Shown here piece after piece: positions 8,448 through 17,006 of a stretch of 64,000 bases of DNA (positions are counted from its first letter, which is position 1; every line of letters begins with the position of its first letter). The notes beneath the pieces were generated by a model, which did no database searches, was not told the DNA's origin, and saw only the letters and a list, made by a program, of their open reading frames with translations. A program made the position numbers and the translations under genes. Source of the stretch: Streptomyces buecherae (GTDB taxonomy: Bacteria; Actinomycetota; Actinomycetes; Streptomycetales; Streptomycetaceae); NCBI RefSeq assembly GCF_014295035.1, contig NZ_CP060404.1, positions 1,964,001-2,028,000 on the forward strand, read 5' to 3'.

Positions 8448-10040
8448 CTAGCTCGTGCCGTTGGTGTCGCGCGGCCCGCCGTGGCGGCGCACCCGGGGCC
8501 TACCCGCTGGCCCACGGGTCTCCCCCACATCGCGTCGCGTAGCGGGGCGGCTTCCCCTGGCAGGCCGCGACGATGCGCTACGACGTCGCTGACGGGGCAC
8601 CGTCGGCCGGAGGGCCGATGTCGGTGTGGTCGCCTCTTGGTCTCCGGGAGACCTGGTCGCGAGAGGAGTGGCGCCCTGCTCGCATGTCTGCCCGCTCGCC
8701 GTCGCGGCCTGGGCGTCCCGCTTCGATGTCTTGGGATCGGGCTTCTGGAGGCTCACGCACTGCGCCACGGATCGCGGACCGCTCCGCCGTGGCCGAGCCT
8801 GCCGGTCCTTCCGCGCGTCGATCCGGCGCAGCTCCTCCCGGACCGCGCTTCGCAGTGCGCCGTCCGCCGAGCGTCCCGCCTGCTCCTCTCGTAGCGACCG
8901 GCGGAGCAGCTCGGGGTCGATCCCCTCGTTGCACGCCTGGTGCAACAGCCGGGCGAAGACGTAGTCGGGATCGGCGTGCAGGGCTCGGCTGAGAGCGACC
9001 CGGGCCTCGGGCTCGTCCCCCAGCGACCAGGCGACCCAGCCCGCCAGGGTGAGCGGCGCGGCAGCGTGCTCCGCGTAGGCGCCCACGCAACGACGCGCGA
9101 GGGCTCGCCACAGCCGCAGTGCGGGCTCCGCCTCCGGCCCCTCCATCCACTCCGCGGCTCGGTCGCGCGTGACGCGGTCTTGCAGGCCGAGGATCATCTC
9201 GGCCGCCTCGTCCTGTGCGAGAAGGTCGTCATCGCGGTCGTCCGCCGCCGCACGTCCGGAGACCGGGTCCGCCTCTTTGAAGCGCTTGAGCGCCCCTGCC
9301 GCCAGGTCCAGCGTTCGCCCGCGCACGGCGAGGGCGGAGTCTCCGAGCATTTTGGAGACGAGGGTGCCTGCGGCAGCGTCCAGCGCCCGCTCCTGCTCGG
9401 GTAGGCGTGTGGTGGGCAGTGGCGTCAGCCGGGCCTCCATTTGTCGTAGCGAGCCACGGACCTGGATTCCTGCGTAGGTGGCGGCGGCAGCCATCGCAGA
9501 CGTGCCGGGCATGACGAGCGGCGTCCCCTCGTGAGGGCAGCAACGCTCGCCAGGGCAGCAGTACGACCAGAAGGTCCCCGCGGAGATGCAGAGTGCCTCC
9601 AGAACGGGGGCCTCCAGCTTTCCGCACGCCACACGCAGCCGCTGGACGAGTGGGCGGAGCCGTTCCATCACCTGGCGTCCGCTGTCCCCCTGCTCAGGGT
9701 CCTGGCAGACGAAGATGATGACGCCCGTGACCTGGTGGCCTCGTCCACGGCAGCCGGTGATCAGGCAGTCGGCGAGCTGGTCGCACATGTCCGGCCAGTC
9801 CTCGGGGATGGCCGGAATGCCCAGGCGCAGCCTGCCCCCGAAGCGTCCCTTCTCACCGTGTAGCGCGATCATGACCACGCTGTCAGTGGGATAGAAGCCC
9901 ATGAGGTACGGAAGGGCGTCAGCGAGCTCCGCCGGGCTACGGAGAGTGACTTGCTCCAGGTCAGAGGCGAGCGAGGGATGACGCGAGGGTGAGGAGTCGG
10001 AGGAGCCGGCAGGACCGAAGGGTTCGTTGCGGTTCGTCAT
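8448..10040 (-). CDS. DUF4192 domain protein
   Basis: 530 residues. The core (about 25-400) has the DUF4192 pattern LRSPAELADALPYLMGFYPTDSVVMIALHG near its start (given here in outline: LRSPAEL, then GFYPTDSVV) and later helical stretches (AAPLTLAGWVAWSLGDEPEA, DPDYVFARLLHQAC). Family members are common in actinobacteria and have no established function. A cysteine cluster CCPGERCCPHEG (about residues 170-182) could bind a metal. The last 120 residues are basic, Arg/Ser/Pro-rich and probably disordered. The ATG at 10040 is chosen because MTNRNEPFGP precedes the family core; no strong ribosome binding site is visible. It is divergent from the RecQ fusion across the DnaA-box region. Confidence 0.8.
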   Translation of the reverse strand: MTNRNEPFGPAGSSDSSPSRHPSLASDLEQVTLRSPAELADALPYLMGFYPTDSVVMIALHGEKGRFGGRLRLGIPAIPEDWPDMCDQLADCLITGCRGRGHQVTGVIIFVCQDPEQGDSGRQVMERLRPLVQRLRVACGKLEAPVLEALCISAGTFWSYCCPGERCCPHEGTPLVMPGTSAMAAAATYAGIQVRGSLRQMEARLTPLPTTRLPEQERALDAAAGTLVSKMLGDSALAVRGRTLDLAAGALKRFKEADPVSGRAAADDRDDDLLAQDEAAEMILGLQDRVTRDRAAEWMEGPEAEPALRLWRALARRCVGAYAEHAAAPLTLAGWVAWSLGDEPEARVALSRALHADPDYVFARLLHQACNEGIDPELLRRSLREEQAGRSADGALRSAVREELRRIDARKDRQARPRRSGPRSVAQCVSLQKPDPKTSKRDAQAATASGQTCEQGATPLATRSPGDQEATTPTSALRPTVPRQRRRSASSRPARGSRPATRRDVGETRGPAGRPRVRRHGGPRDTNGTS

Positions 10041-10077
10041 GGCACGAGAGTCGCGTGGGCGGCAAGATCCCACCAGC

Positions 10078-10144
10078 CCTGTGGATAACTCGCAGATTGG
10101 AAGATTGTCGTACTAATTGAACTTCTAGCGAAGTTATCCACAGG
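10078..10144. promoter_or_regulatory. Pair of perfect inverted DnaA boxes around an A+T-rich core
   Basis: TGTGGATAA (10080-10088) and TTATCCACA (10134-10142) are two perfect DnaA boxes in inverted orientation. The identity extends to 13-bp arms CCTGTGGATAACT and AGTTATCCACAGG, with CGC/GCG following one base out of register. The 41-nt core between them is close to 60% A+T, exceptional in this window. The element lies in the divergent promoter region between the DUF4192 and RecQ-fusion genes. Confidence 0.9.
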
Positions 10145-10193
10145 CGGCAGGACTCATTCGCGCGATGTCAGTGGCATCAGGTTGCATGGGGGC

Positions 10194-12359
10194 ATGACCA
10201 ACGACGAACTCCGCGTCTCAGCCGACCGCGTCCTGGCCCGCCTCGTCGGTGACACGACGGGTACGGCCAGGCTGCGCGAGGACCAGTGGCGAGCCATCGA
10301 GGCCCTGGTAGCCGACCACCGCAGGGCACTGGTCGTCCAGCGCACCGGTTGGGGGAAGTCCGCGGTCTACTTCGTGGCGACCGCACTGCTGCGAGAGCGC
10401 GGTAGCGGGCCCACAGTGATCGTCTCGCCGCTCCTCGCGCTGATGCGTAACCAGGTCGAGGCCGCCGAGCGCGCGGGGATTCGGGCGCGCACCATCAACT
10501 CCGCGAACACCGAGGAATGGGAGACCGTCCAAGAGGAGGTCGCTGCGGGGGCGGTGGACGTCCTCCTCGTGAGCCCTGAGCGCCTCAACAACCCCGACTT
10601 CCGTGATCAGGTGCTGCCCAAACTCTCCGCGTCGACGGGTCTGCTCGTCGTCGACGAGGCGCACTGCATCTCCGACTGGGGCCATGACTTCCGCCCCGAC
10701 TACCGCCGTCTGCGCACCATGCTGGCCGACCTACCACCTGACGTGCCCGTGCTGGCCACCACGGCGACGGCCAACGCCCGCGTCACCGCCGATGTCGCCG
10801 AGCAGTTGGGCACGGGAGGCGGGTTGACGCAGACGTTGGTGCTACGGGGTTCGCTGGACCGGGAGAGCCTGAGTCTCGGCGTGCTGAACCTCCCGGACGC
10901 GGCACATCGCCTGGCCTGGCTCGCCGACCACCTCGACGAGTTGCCGGGCTCCGGCATCATCTACACCCTCACCGTCGCGGCAGCGGACGAGGTGACCACG
11001 TACCTGCGCCGCAGCGGGCACCACGTGGCCTCGTACTCAGGCAAGACGGAGGACGCGGATCGCCGGGCCGCGGAGGCCGACCTCCTGGCGAACCGCGTCA
11101 AGGCACTGGTGGCCACGTCCGCGCTCGGCATGGGATTCGACAAACCGGACCTCGGATTCGTGGTGCACCTGGGTTCGCCCGCGTCACCGATCGCCTACTA
11201 CCAGCAGGTAGGCCGAGCGGGCCGAGGGGTTGAGCACGCCGAGGTGCTTCTGTTGCCGGGCCGCGAGGACGAGGCGATCTGGCGGTACTTCGCTTCCCTG
11301 GCCTTCCCCTCCGAGGAGCAGGTGCGCCGCACCCTCGACGTGCTGGCGGCGGCCGACCGCCCGTTGTCCCTGCCCGCCCTGGAACCCCAAGTCGAGCTGC
11401 GCCGCTCCCGGTTGGAGACGATGTTGAAGGTGCTCGACGTGGATGGCGCGGTGCGTCGAGTACGCGGAGGCTGGACGTCCACCGGGCAGCCGTGGACGTA
11501 CGACGCGGAGCGGTACGCCTGGGTGGCGCGACAGCGCGCGGCCGAGCAGGAGGCGATGCGCGCGTACGCGTCCACGACGGAGTGCCGCATGGAGTTTCTA
11601 CGCCGGCAACTGGACGACGAGACAGCGCAGCCGTGTGGGCGTTGCGACAACTGCGCAGGCGCCAGGTTCTCCGTCGACGTTTCCGCCGCCGCGCTCCAGA
11701 CGGCACAGGGCGAGCTCGGCCGGCCGGGAGTGGAGGTGGAGCCACGTCGCATGTGGCCCACGGGCCTACCCGCCATCGGGGTCAGCCTCAAGGGCAGGAT
11801 TCCCGCCGGTGAGCAGGCCGCCCCCGGTCGGGCCCTCGGCCGGTTGTCCGACATCGGATGGGGCAATCGCCTTCGCCCCCTTCTCGCGCCGCAGTCACCG
11901 GACGACAAGGTGCCCGACGACGTCGCCAACGCGGTGGTCACCGTGATCGCTGACTGGGCCCGCGGGCCGGGAGGTTGGGCCTCCAACGCTCCCGATGCGC
12001 CAAGCCGACCGATAGGCGTGGTCACCGTGGCCTCACGGAGCAGGCCACAGCTCATCCAGTCCCTCGGCGACCGGATCGCGACCGTCGGCCGCATGCCGCT
12101 GCTGGGCACCGTCGCCTATCGGGACGACGGGGTCGACACGCGCGTGCCGCGCACCAACAGCGCCCAACGGCTGCGGGCCCTGGACGGCGCGTTGACCGTC
12201 CCCCCGGCCCTGGCCCAGGCACTGGCCTCGTCCGATGGCCCGGTACTTCTCGTGGACGACTACACGGACACCGGCTGGACCCTCGCGGTCGCGGCTCGAC
12301 TGCTTCGCCAAGCCGGCGCGCAAGCGGTGTTTCCGCTGGTTCTCGCGGTGCAGGGGTGA
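10194..12359 (+). CDS. RecQ-type DNA helicase fused to a phosphoribosyltransferase domain
   Basis: 721 residues. An SF2 helicase core occupies about residues 20-360, with motif I TGWGKSAVYF, motif II VVDEAHCISDWGHDFRPDY, motif III ATTATAN and motif VI QQVGRAGRG. A RecQ-type cysteine cluster follows (CRMEFLRRQ, then CGRCDNC, about 465-495). The C-terminal 200 residues differ from classical RecQ: they end in a PRPP-binding loop VLLVDDYTDTGWTL and resemble type I phosphoribosyltransferases. The ATG at 10194 has GGGGG directly upstream. It unwinds DNA by family inference. The role of the added domain is unknown (nucleotide sensing or salvage). Confidence 0.88.
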   Translation: MTNDELRVSADRVLARLVGDTTGTARLREDQWRAIEALVADHRRALVVQRTGWGKSAVYFVATALLRERGSGPTVIVSPLLALMRNQVEAAERAGIRARTINSANTEEWETVQEEVAAGAVDVLLVSPERLNNPDFRDQVLPKLSASTGLLVVDEAHCISDWGHDFRPDYRRLRTMLADLPPDVPVLATTATANARVTADVAEQLGTGGGLTQTLVLRGSLDRESLSLGVLNLPDAAHRLAWLADHLDELPGSGIIYTLTVAAADEVTTYLRRSGHHVASYSGKTEDADRRAAEADLLANRVKALVATSALGMGFDKPDLGFVVHLGSPASPIAYYQQVGRAGRGVEHAEVLLLPGREDEAIWRYFASLAFPSEEQVRRTLDVLAAADRPLSLPALEPQVELRRSRLETMLKVLDVDGAVRRVRGGWTSTGQPWTYDAERYAWVARQRAAEQEAMRAYASTTECRMEFLRRQLDDETAQPCGRCDNCAGARFSVDVSAAALQTAQGELGRPGVEVEPRRMWPTGLPAIGVSLKGRIPAGEQAAPGRALGRLSDIGWGNRLRPLLAPQSPDDKVPDDVANAVVTVIADWARGPGGWASNAPDAPSRPIGVVTVASRSRPQLIQSLGDRIATVGRMPLLGTVAYRDDGVDTRVPRTNSAQRLRALDGALTVPPALAQALASSDGPVLLVDDYTDTGWTLAVAARLLRQAGAQAVFPLVLAVQG

Positions 12360-12564
12360 CGCATGGCGCGCCGAGCGGCGCGTCAGCCAGAAACATGAGG
12401 GGCATATAGCTAGATAGCGGTCACTGAACGCGGCTGTTCGTTGCCGCCGTTCACCGTGACCGCGAGAATTGAACTGGCTCTTCGGTCGTGGCGTCCCCAG
12501 GGCTGGGTGCTGCCGTGTGAACCATGCTCGCCGCCCGGCCCGGGCACACAACGAAGGGAGGACC

Positions 12565-13185
12565 GTGGCCTTCGGCTTCGCCCCGCCCCCCGCGTCCGAC
12601 CCCTCCCACCGGCTGGGACGCATACTCGAATCCTCCGAGTGGGCTGCCGCCGGCATCCCCCTACTCTCCAACCCTCGCGAGCTGGTCAGCGGCCTGTACG
12701 CCCGGCACGCACCCACGTTGTCCACCGCGGTCGTGGGCGTACTACAGCAGGACGGGCGGCTGGCGGCCAGTGCTTCGTTCCGCCAGCGCGCCGACGTCGC
12801 GGATGGCTGGGAGTTGCGTAACGGGCTGCTGGCACGGCTACGCCGGATCATCCCGCACGACCTGCGACTGCGGAGCCCGGCACGTACGGCGGTCCTGATG
12901 TACTGCCGCGGCGGGGACGGCGGCTGGACGGAAGAGGACGGGGCCTGGATGTGGGGGCTGCGGGACGCGTGCACCCTGCACGGCCTGCGCTGCGGTGCCT
13001 ACATCACGATGACGCCTCACGGCTGGCAGGTGCTGGGCGACGGGCGCGGGGGACGACGTCCGTACGTGGGCTCGCCAGTTGACAAGCTCATACCGGAGGA
13101 GCCGGAGACGCCGAGCAACGTCGCCCCTCCCCGCGGAACGGGCGGCGCCTCCACCGAAAACCTGCGGCCGACGGCGGCGTGCTGA
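12565..13185 (+). CDS. Conserved hypothetical protein
   Basis: 206 residues from a GTG with GGGAGG 3-8 nt upstream. I do not recognise a named domain. The central part (ILESSEWAAAGIPLLSNPRELVSGL, in pieces SSEWAAAG and NPRELVSGLY, then RLRRIIPHDLRLRSPARTAVLMYCR) looks like a compact alpha/beta fold. The C-terminal 50 residues are Pro/Gly-rich. It follows the RecQ fusion by 205 nt on the same strand. Similar proteins occur in other Streptomyces next to rnhB, as far as I recall. Confidence 0.75.
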   Translation: MAFGFAPPPASDPSHRLGRILESSEWAAAGIPLLSNPRELVSGLYARHAPTLSTAVVGVLQQDGRLAASASFRQRADVADGWELRNGLLARLRRIIPHDLRLRSPARTAVLMYCRGGDGGWTEEDGAWMWGLRDACTLHGLRCGAYITMTPHGWQVLGDGRGGRRPYVGSPVDKLIPEEPETPSNVAPPRGTGGASTENLRPTAAC

Positions 13186-13297
13186 CCGCCCCGCGGGCGG
13201 GGCTGTCACACGTGTTGCTCATGGGGCAACTCGGCTGCTACGCCCCTGCCGACCACCCTGAGCGCGAAACGCGGACACAGCCGGAGGGAACGCCGTT

Positions 13298-13330
13298 AGC
13301 CGGGCGCCCTCGGTGAGAGGGCGCCCGGCT
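13298..13330. terminator. Convergent terminator hairpin
   Basis: AGCCGGGCGCCCTC pairs perfectly with GAGGGCGCCCGGCT across a 5-nt loop, between convergent stops at 13185 and 13388. A smaller stem CCGCCC/GGGCGG lies right after the first gene's stop (about 13187-13201). Confidence 0.88.
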
Positions 13331-13387
13331 CGGGTACGTATGTCGGCCAGCGTCGCGGGCTGGACCAGTGTCGCGGGCCGCTGGAGG

Positions 13388-14011
13388 CTAGACGCTCGCG
13401 GTCAGCATGGTGTTGATCCGCTGCGGGTCACCGCAGACGATGAGCAGCACGCCGGCGCGAGCCATCGCCTGAGGCAGCAGCCGGGCCACGTCTGTGTCCG
13501 CGCCGCCGTTGACGGCCACGACCACCACCGGGCGTCCGGTGGCCCGGCCCGCGTCGGCGGCGGCGTAGAAGACGTCGTCGCTCGCGTCGTGCTGGGCCCA
13601 GTACGACGCCTCACCGAAGGACAGTTCGTGCGCGGCCCACGGATGCGGGTCTCCCGTCGTGAGCACCAGCACATCGCCAGGCGCGCGACCGGATTCCAGC
13701 AGCAGATCGACGGCCTCGTCCGCAGCGTCCAGCGCGCCCTGCTCAGAGGCGGGGATGAGCTGGAGTTGCGTCTTGGCCGACGTCTTGGACGGGACGAGGG
13801 GAACGGCAGGCGTGGGCCGCGCGGCATCCGCTGGCGTGCGCTGGGCCGGGGCCGCCGGCCCGCGCTTCGGTCCGGGGCGGCCAGGCCGCATCGGAACGGG
13901 CCGGGGACCGGGAACAGGACGAGGGGTCGACGCGGCATGGCCGGAGGCCGGCGCTACGCGGGGACCCGGGACACTCTCGTGAATCTGAGGCTCCTCGGGG
14001 ATGAGAGGCAT
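13388..14011 (-). CDS. Hypothetical protein with helicase C-terminal-like domain
   Basis: 207 residues. The first 75 are Pro/Arg-rich and probably disordered (PGPRPVPMRPGRPGPKRG). The rest (about 85-205) reads as an alpha/beta domain: DEAVDLLLESGRAPGDVLVLTTGD, VVVVAVNGG and LLIVCGDPQRINTML. The spacing of these strands resembles the C-terminal ATP-binding part of UvrD-like superfamily I helicases, but no Walker A is present, so it cannot be a complete helicase. It lies downstream of rnhB, 59 nt after the rnhB stop, with a hairpin between. Its function is unknown. Confidence 0.75.
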   Translation of the reverse strand: MPLIPEEPQIHESVPGPRVAPASGHAASTPRPVPGPRPVPMRPGRPGPKRGPAAPAQRTPADAARPTPAVPLVPSKTSAKTQLQLIPASEQGALDAADEAVDLLLESGRAPGDVLVLTTGDPHPWAAHELSFGEASYWAQHDASDDVFYAAADAGRATGRPVVVVAVNGGADTDVARLLPQAMARAGVLLIVCGDPQRINTMLTASV

Positions 14012-14028
14012 ATGTGATGTCTATCAAA

Positions 14029-14051
14029 CGCCGACGCGGAGCGCGTCGGCG
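14029..14051 (-). terminator. rnhB terminator
   Basis: CGCCGACGCG pairs perfectly with CGCGTCGGCG over a GAG loop, 20 nt after the rnhB stop. Confidence 0.75.
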
Positions 14052-14070
14052 GGTGGCTAGTTGGGGCGAC

Positions 14071-14781
14071 TCAGGCCCCGGTGAAGTCGAAGCCGAGTTG
14101 GCCTTCGCTCTCCAAGACGATGACGTCCGGGGCGATTCGGGGCCGCTTGAGGTGCTGCCAGCGCGGCAGTGAATCGAGGTACGCCCACGACAGTCGGTGA
14201 TGCGGGGTAGGGCCCAGTTCCTCCAGGGCTGCGCGGTGCACGGGCGACGGATAGCCCACGTTGTCCTCGAAGGAGAACTCCGAGCACCCCGCGCCCAATT
14301 CCGCCATCATCGCGTCTCGTTGCACCTTGGCCAGTACGGAGGCGGCGGCCACGGCGATGCACGACTGGTCGCCCTTGATTACCGTCCGCACCCGCCAGGG
14401 GGCGCCGAGGTAGTCATGCTTGCCGTCGAGGATCACCGCGTCGGGTCGCACCGGCAGTGCGTCCAGGGCGCGGGTAGCGGCCAAGCGGAGCGCCTCCGTC
14501 ATGCCCAGCTTGTCGATCTCCTCCGGCGAGGAGTGGCCGAGGCCGTGAGCCGTGACCCACGTCGTCAGCTCCGCAGCGAGGGCCGTGCGGCGCTCGCGCG
14601 TGAGCAGCTTCGAGTCGGTCAGCCCGGCGGGCGGGCGCCGCAGCCCGGTGACTGCGGCGCAGACCGTGACCGGGCCAGCCCATGCACCACGGCCGACCTC
14701 ATCGACTCCGGCGACGATCTTGGCTCCGGTCGTGGCGCGTAGCGAGCGCTCGACGGTGTGAGTGGGCGGTTCGTAGGGCAT
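14071..14781 (-). CDS. rnhB: Ribonuclease HII
   Basis: 236 residues. It cleaves RNA in RNA/DNA hybrids and at single ribonucleotides in DNA, using two metal ions. The type II signature [14 protein letters not shown] (about residues 24-37) supplies the first two acidic residues. [12 protein letters not shown] gives the third, and [21 protein letters not shown] (in outline [13 protein letters not shown]) completes the active site region; the family motif VGYPSPVH follows. The C-terminus has a short extension ending QLGFDFTGA. The ATG at 14781 begins [14 protein letters not shown] as in other Streptomyces. The frame is open 31 codons further upstream, but that part is not conserved to my knowledge. 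Confidence 0.95.
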   Translation of the reverse strand: MPYEPPTHTVERSLRATTGAKIVAGVDEVGRGAWAGPVTVCAAVTGLRRPPAGLTDSKLLTRERRTALAAELTTWVTAHGLGHSSPEEIDKLGMTEALRLAATRALDALPVRPDAVILDGKHDYLGAPWRVRTVIKGDQSCIAVAAASVLAKVQRDAMMAELGAGCSEFSFEDNVGYPSPVHRAALEELGPTPHHRLSWAYLDSLPRWQHLKRPRIAPDVIVLESEGQLGFDFTGA

Positions 14782-15363
14782 GGCGATGCTAAGACTACGC
14801 CGCCCGGATGAGGGGTTGCGCACCCGGAGACGTTTCAGCGCTATGTGACTCGTGATCTCCGCCATGCACGGCACGTGTCAGCAGTCGGGGCGCCTGCGAG
14901 CGGTGCGCCGTCAGGGCGTACGCGGCGTCAACGGCGGTGGCGTCAGCGGGTACGTGAGCGTGGTCGATCACTTCTCGCGGGGTGGGGGGCCGTCCCATGT
15001 GCCGAAGTCGAGCACCTTGCTACCGGTTGGTCCGGCGCGCGATTTGCCCCCACCACCTCTGGCGAGCGGTCCCGGATGTTCACTGCCCTGTCCCGCCTCC
15101 GCCGGTTTCTCATCTCATCGCGGGGCGGCCATCGCGGCCTGAGCGGCCTCGCGCTTCGGCGCCCGAGGCCGGACATTCGCGCTGGGTGCGCAGTCGCGTG
15201 CGCACCGCAGTGGGGGGGATGTAGTCCCCCTCGCGCGACCGCGGACGCTTGGTCCTCACCCGGCCGGTCGGCGCGTGCGTCGGCAGGCTCCGCGGCGCGC
15301 TGGACCGGGATCTTGGCCTCGGAGCATCGTCAGGACCGGCCTGGCGGAAGGGGCGACTCCCGC
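14782..15363. other. Gene-poor region upstream of rnhB
   Basis: These 582 nt lie between the ADP-ribosylglycohydrolase stop and the rnhB start. Open frames exist on both strands, but none has a ribosome binding site, codon pattern or recognisable product that would support it. It must hold the rnhB promoter. Confidence 0.5.
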
Positions 15364-16257
15364 TCAGTGCGGCTGGCCCGGCAGCCAGTCGGGGAGCGCC
15401 TCCGTACGGTCCTGCCACTCGGCCGGCGGAGCGCCCGCCGGGCTGGCAGCGAGGACGCCGCCGACGATGGCGCAGGTGGTGTCCACATCGCCGCCTGCCT
15501 GCGCGGTTACCCAGAACGCCCGCTCGAAGGAGGCGAGGTTTCCGGCTGCGGCCCACAGCGCGAAGGGCACGGTGTCGTGCGCGCTGGTACGGCGACCGCA
15601 GCCGAGGACGGCGGCGACGGTGACCGGGTCGGCGAAGTCGAGCATGTCGCGGGCGCGACGCAGCCCGGCCTGAACCGCACTGCGCGGTACCAGCGCCACC
15701 ACGTCGTCCAGCAGTCGCGCGGGGTCGCCCGGCCCGCCGGGGGCGGCGACCAGGGCGGCTGCTGCCGCCACCGCCATGGCCCCGGCTACCGCCTCGCGAT
15801 GCTGGTGCGTGGTGTAGGCGGAGATCTCCGCCTGGTGCGTCGCCTGCTCGGCGTCGCCCGCGTACCAGGCGCCCAGTGGGGCGATCCGCATCGCGGCGCC
15901 GTTGCCCCACGAGCCCTGGCCGTTGAAGAGCGCCGCGGCCAGTTCCCGCCAGTCGGCCCCCTCCCTCACCAGCCTCAGCATCCGGTTCACCGCGGGCCCG
16001 TACCCGCGGTCGAAGTCGTGGTGCTCGGCGAAAGAGGTGGCGAGCGCGTCCTGGTCGATGCGACCGTGCGTGGCCAACACGGCGAGCACCGAGCACGCCA
16101 TCTCGGTGTCGTCGGTCCACTGCCAGGAGCCGGGAGGCAGTGCGCGTGCTTGCAGGCGGGCGTAGTTGGCGGGAACGAAGAACTGGGAGCCAAGGGCATC
16201 GCCCACGGCCAGACCACGCAGGCTCGCGTGGGCGCGTTGAAAGCGGTCAGCGGTCAT
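15364..16257 (-). CDS. ADP-ribosylglycohydrolase family protein
   Basis: 297 residues, all-helical DraG/ARH fold. It removes ADP-ribose from modified proteins or small molecules using two magnesium ions. Metal-binding motifs are present: GLAVGDALGSQF near residue 16, WTDDTEMACSVLA near 47 and GGDVDTTCAIVGG near 254. The start ATG at 16257 overlaps the 3' end of the upstream phosphatase gene by 11 nt, so the two are translationally coupled. The natural substrate is unknown. Confidence 0.92.
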   Translation of the reverse strand: MTADRFQRAHASLRGLAVGDALGSQFFVPANYARLQARALPPGSWQWTDDTEMACSVLAVLATHGRIDQDALATSFAEHHDFDRGYGPAVNRMLRLVREGADWRELAAALFNGQGSWGNGAAMRIAPLGAWYAGDAEQATHQAEISAYTTHQHREAVAGAMAVAAAAALVAAPGGPGDPARLLDDVVALVPRSAVQAGLRRARDMLDFADPVTVAAVLGCGRRTSAHDTVPFALWAAAGNLASFERAFWVTAQAGGDVDTTCAIVGGVLAASPAGAPPAEWQDRTEALPDWLPGQPH

Positions 16258-16927
16258 CGCAGCGAACTCTAACCGGTAGTGGATACGGTTCCGGGGTGCA
16301 CCAGCGCTCGAACGGTCGGTCCAATCGGTAGCGGCCGTCGTCTCCGAGCAGCAAGGTGCGATATTCGGCGTTACCCGGGTTGGAGAGCGACTCGAATTCC
16401 GCGACGCTCCAGTGGAACCAGCGCATGCAGAACAAGCGCATGGTCAGACCGTGGGTCACGAGCAGGACGTTCCGTGGGTGGTCGGGGTCCTCGAAGCTGC
16501 GCCACAGGCTTTCCAGAAAGGCACCCACCCGGTCGTAGACGTCCGCGCCGGACTCTCCCTGTGCGAAGCGGTAGAAGAAATGGCCGTACGCGTCGCGGTA
16601 CGCCTTCTGCTTGCGCACGTCCTCACGGTCCTGCCAGTTTCCCCAGTCCTGCTCGCGTAGCCGCGGCTCCTCCCGGACCCGGGTACGCGAGGGATCCAGG
16701 CCCAGCAGGTGGAACGTCTCATGGGTGCGGCGGTAGGGGGAGACGTAGGCAGAGATCGGTTCGTCTCCGAAGGTGCTCCGTAGCGCGTCGCCCGCTTCGA
16801 CGGCCTGCCGTTGCCCGCTTGGTGTCAGGGCCAGCGCATGATCGGGCTCCCTTTCGTAGACGGTGTCGTCGACGTTTCCCTCGGACTCGCCGTGGCGGAT
16901 GAGGACGATGCGCTGAGGTCGTGCCAT
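16247..16927 (-). CDS. Histidine phosphatase (phosphoglycerate mutase-like)
   Basis: 226 residues. The catalytic motif LIRHGESEGN lies at residues 9-18, and the second conserved histidine is in LLVTHGLTMRLF (about 155). SPYRRTHETF supplies the phosphate-pocket arginine. It removes phosphate from an unknown small substrate; the branch is that of fungal and actinobacterial broad-range phosphatases rather than glycolytic enzymes. It is first of a two-gene unit with the ADP-ribosylglycohydrolase, and starts 79 nt after the ABC-F gene on the same strand, so it could also be read from that promoter. Confidence 0.9.
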   Translation of the reverse strand: MARPQRIVLIRHGESEGNVDDTVYEREPDHALALTPSGQRQAVEAGDALRSTFGDEPISAYVSPYRRTHETFHLLGLDPSRTRVREEPRLREQDWGNWQDREDVRKQKAYRDAYGHFFYRFAQGESGADVYDRVGAFLESLWRSFEDPDHPRNVLLVTHGLTMRLFCMRWFHWSVAEFESLSNPGNAEYRTLLLGDDGRYRLDRPFERWCTPEPYPLPVRVRCDDR

Positions 16928-17006
16928 TCGGCCACCCTAGATCGACCGCCGCGTCGCCGCCGTGACACTCACCCGCCTCGCGCAGGCCCAAGGGCACGGG
17001 CGGTGA

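Noticed and set aside
14852..15142. Open frame with ATG between rnhB and the ADP-ribosylglycohydrolase gene
   Set aside because: No ribosome binding site, no recognisable product, and atypical Pro/Ser/Gly composition.
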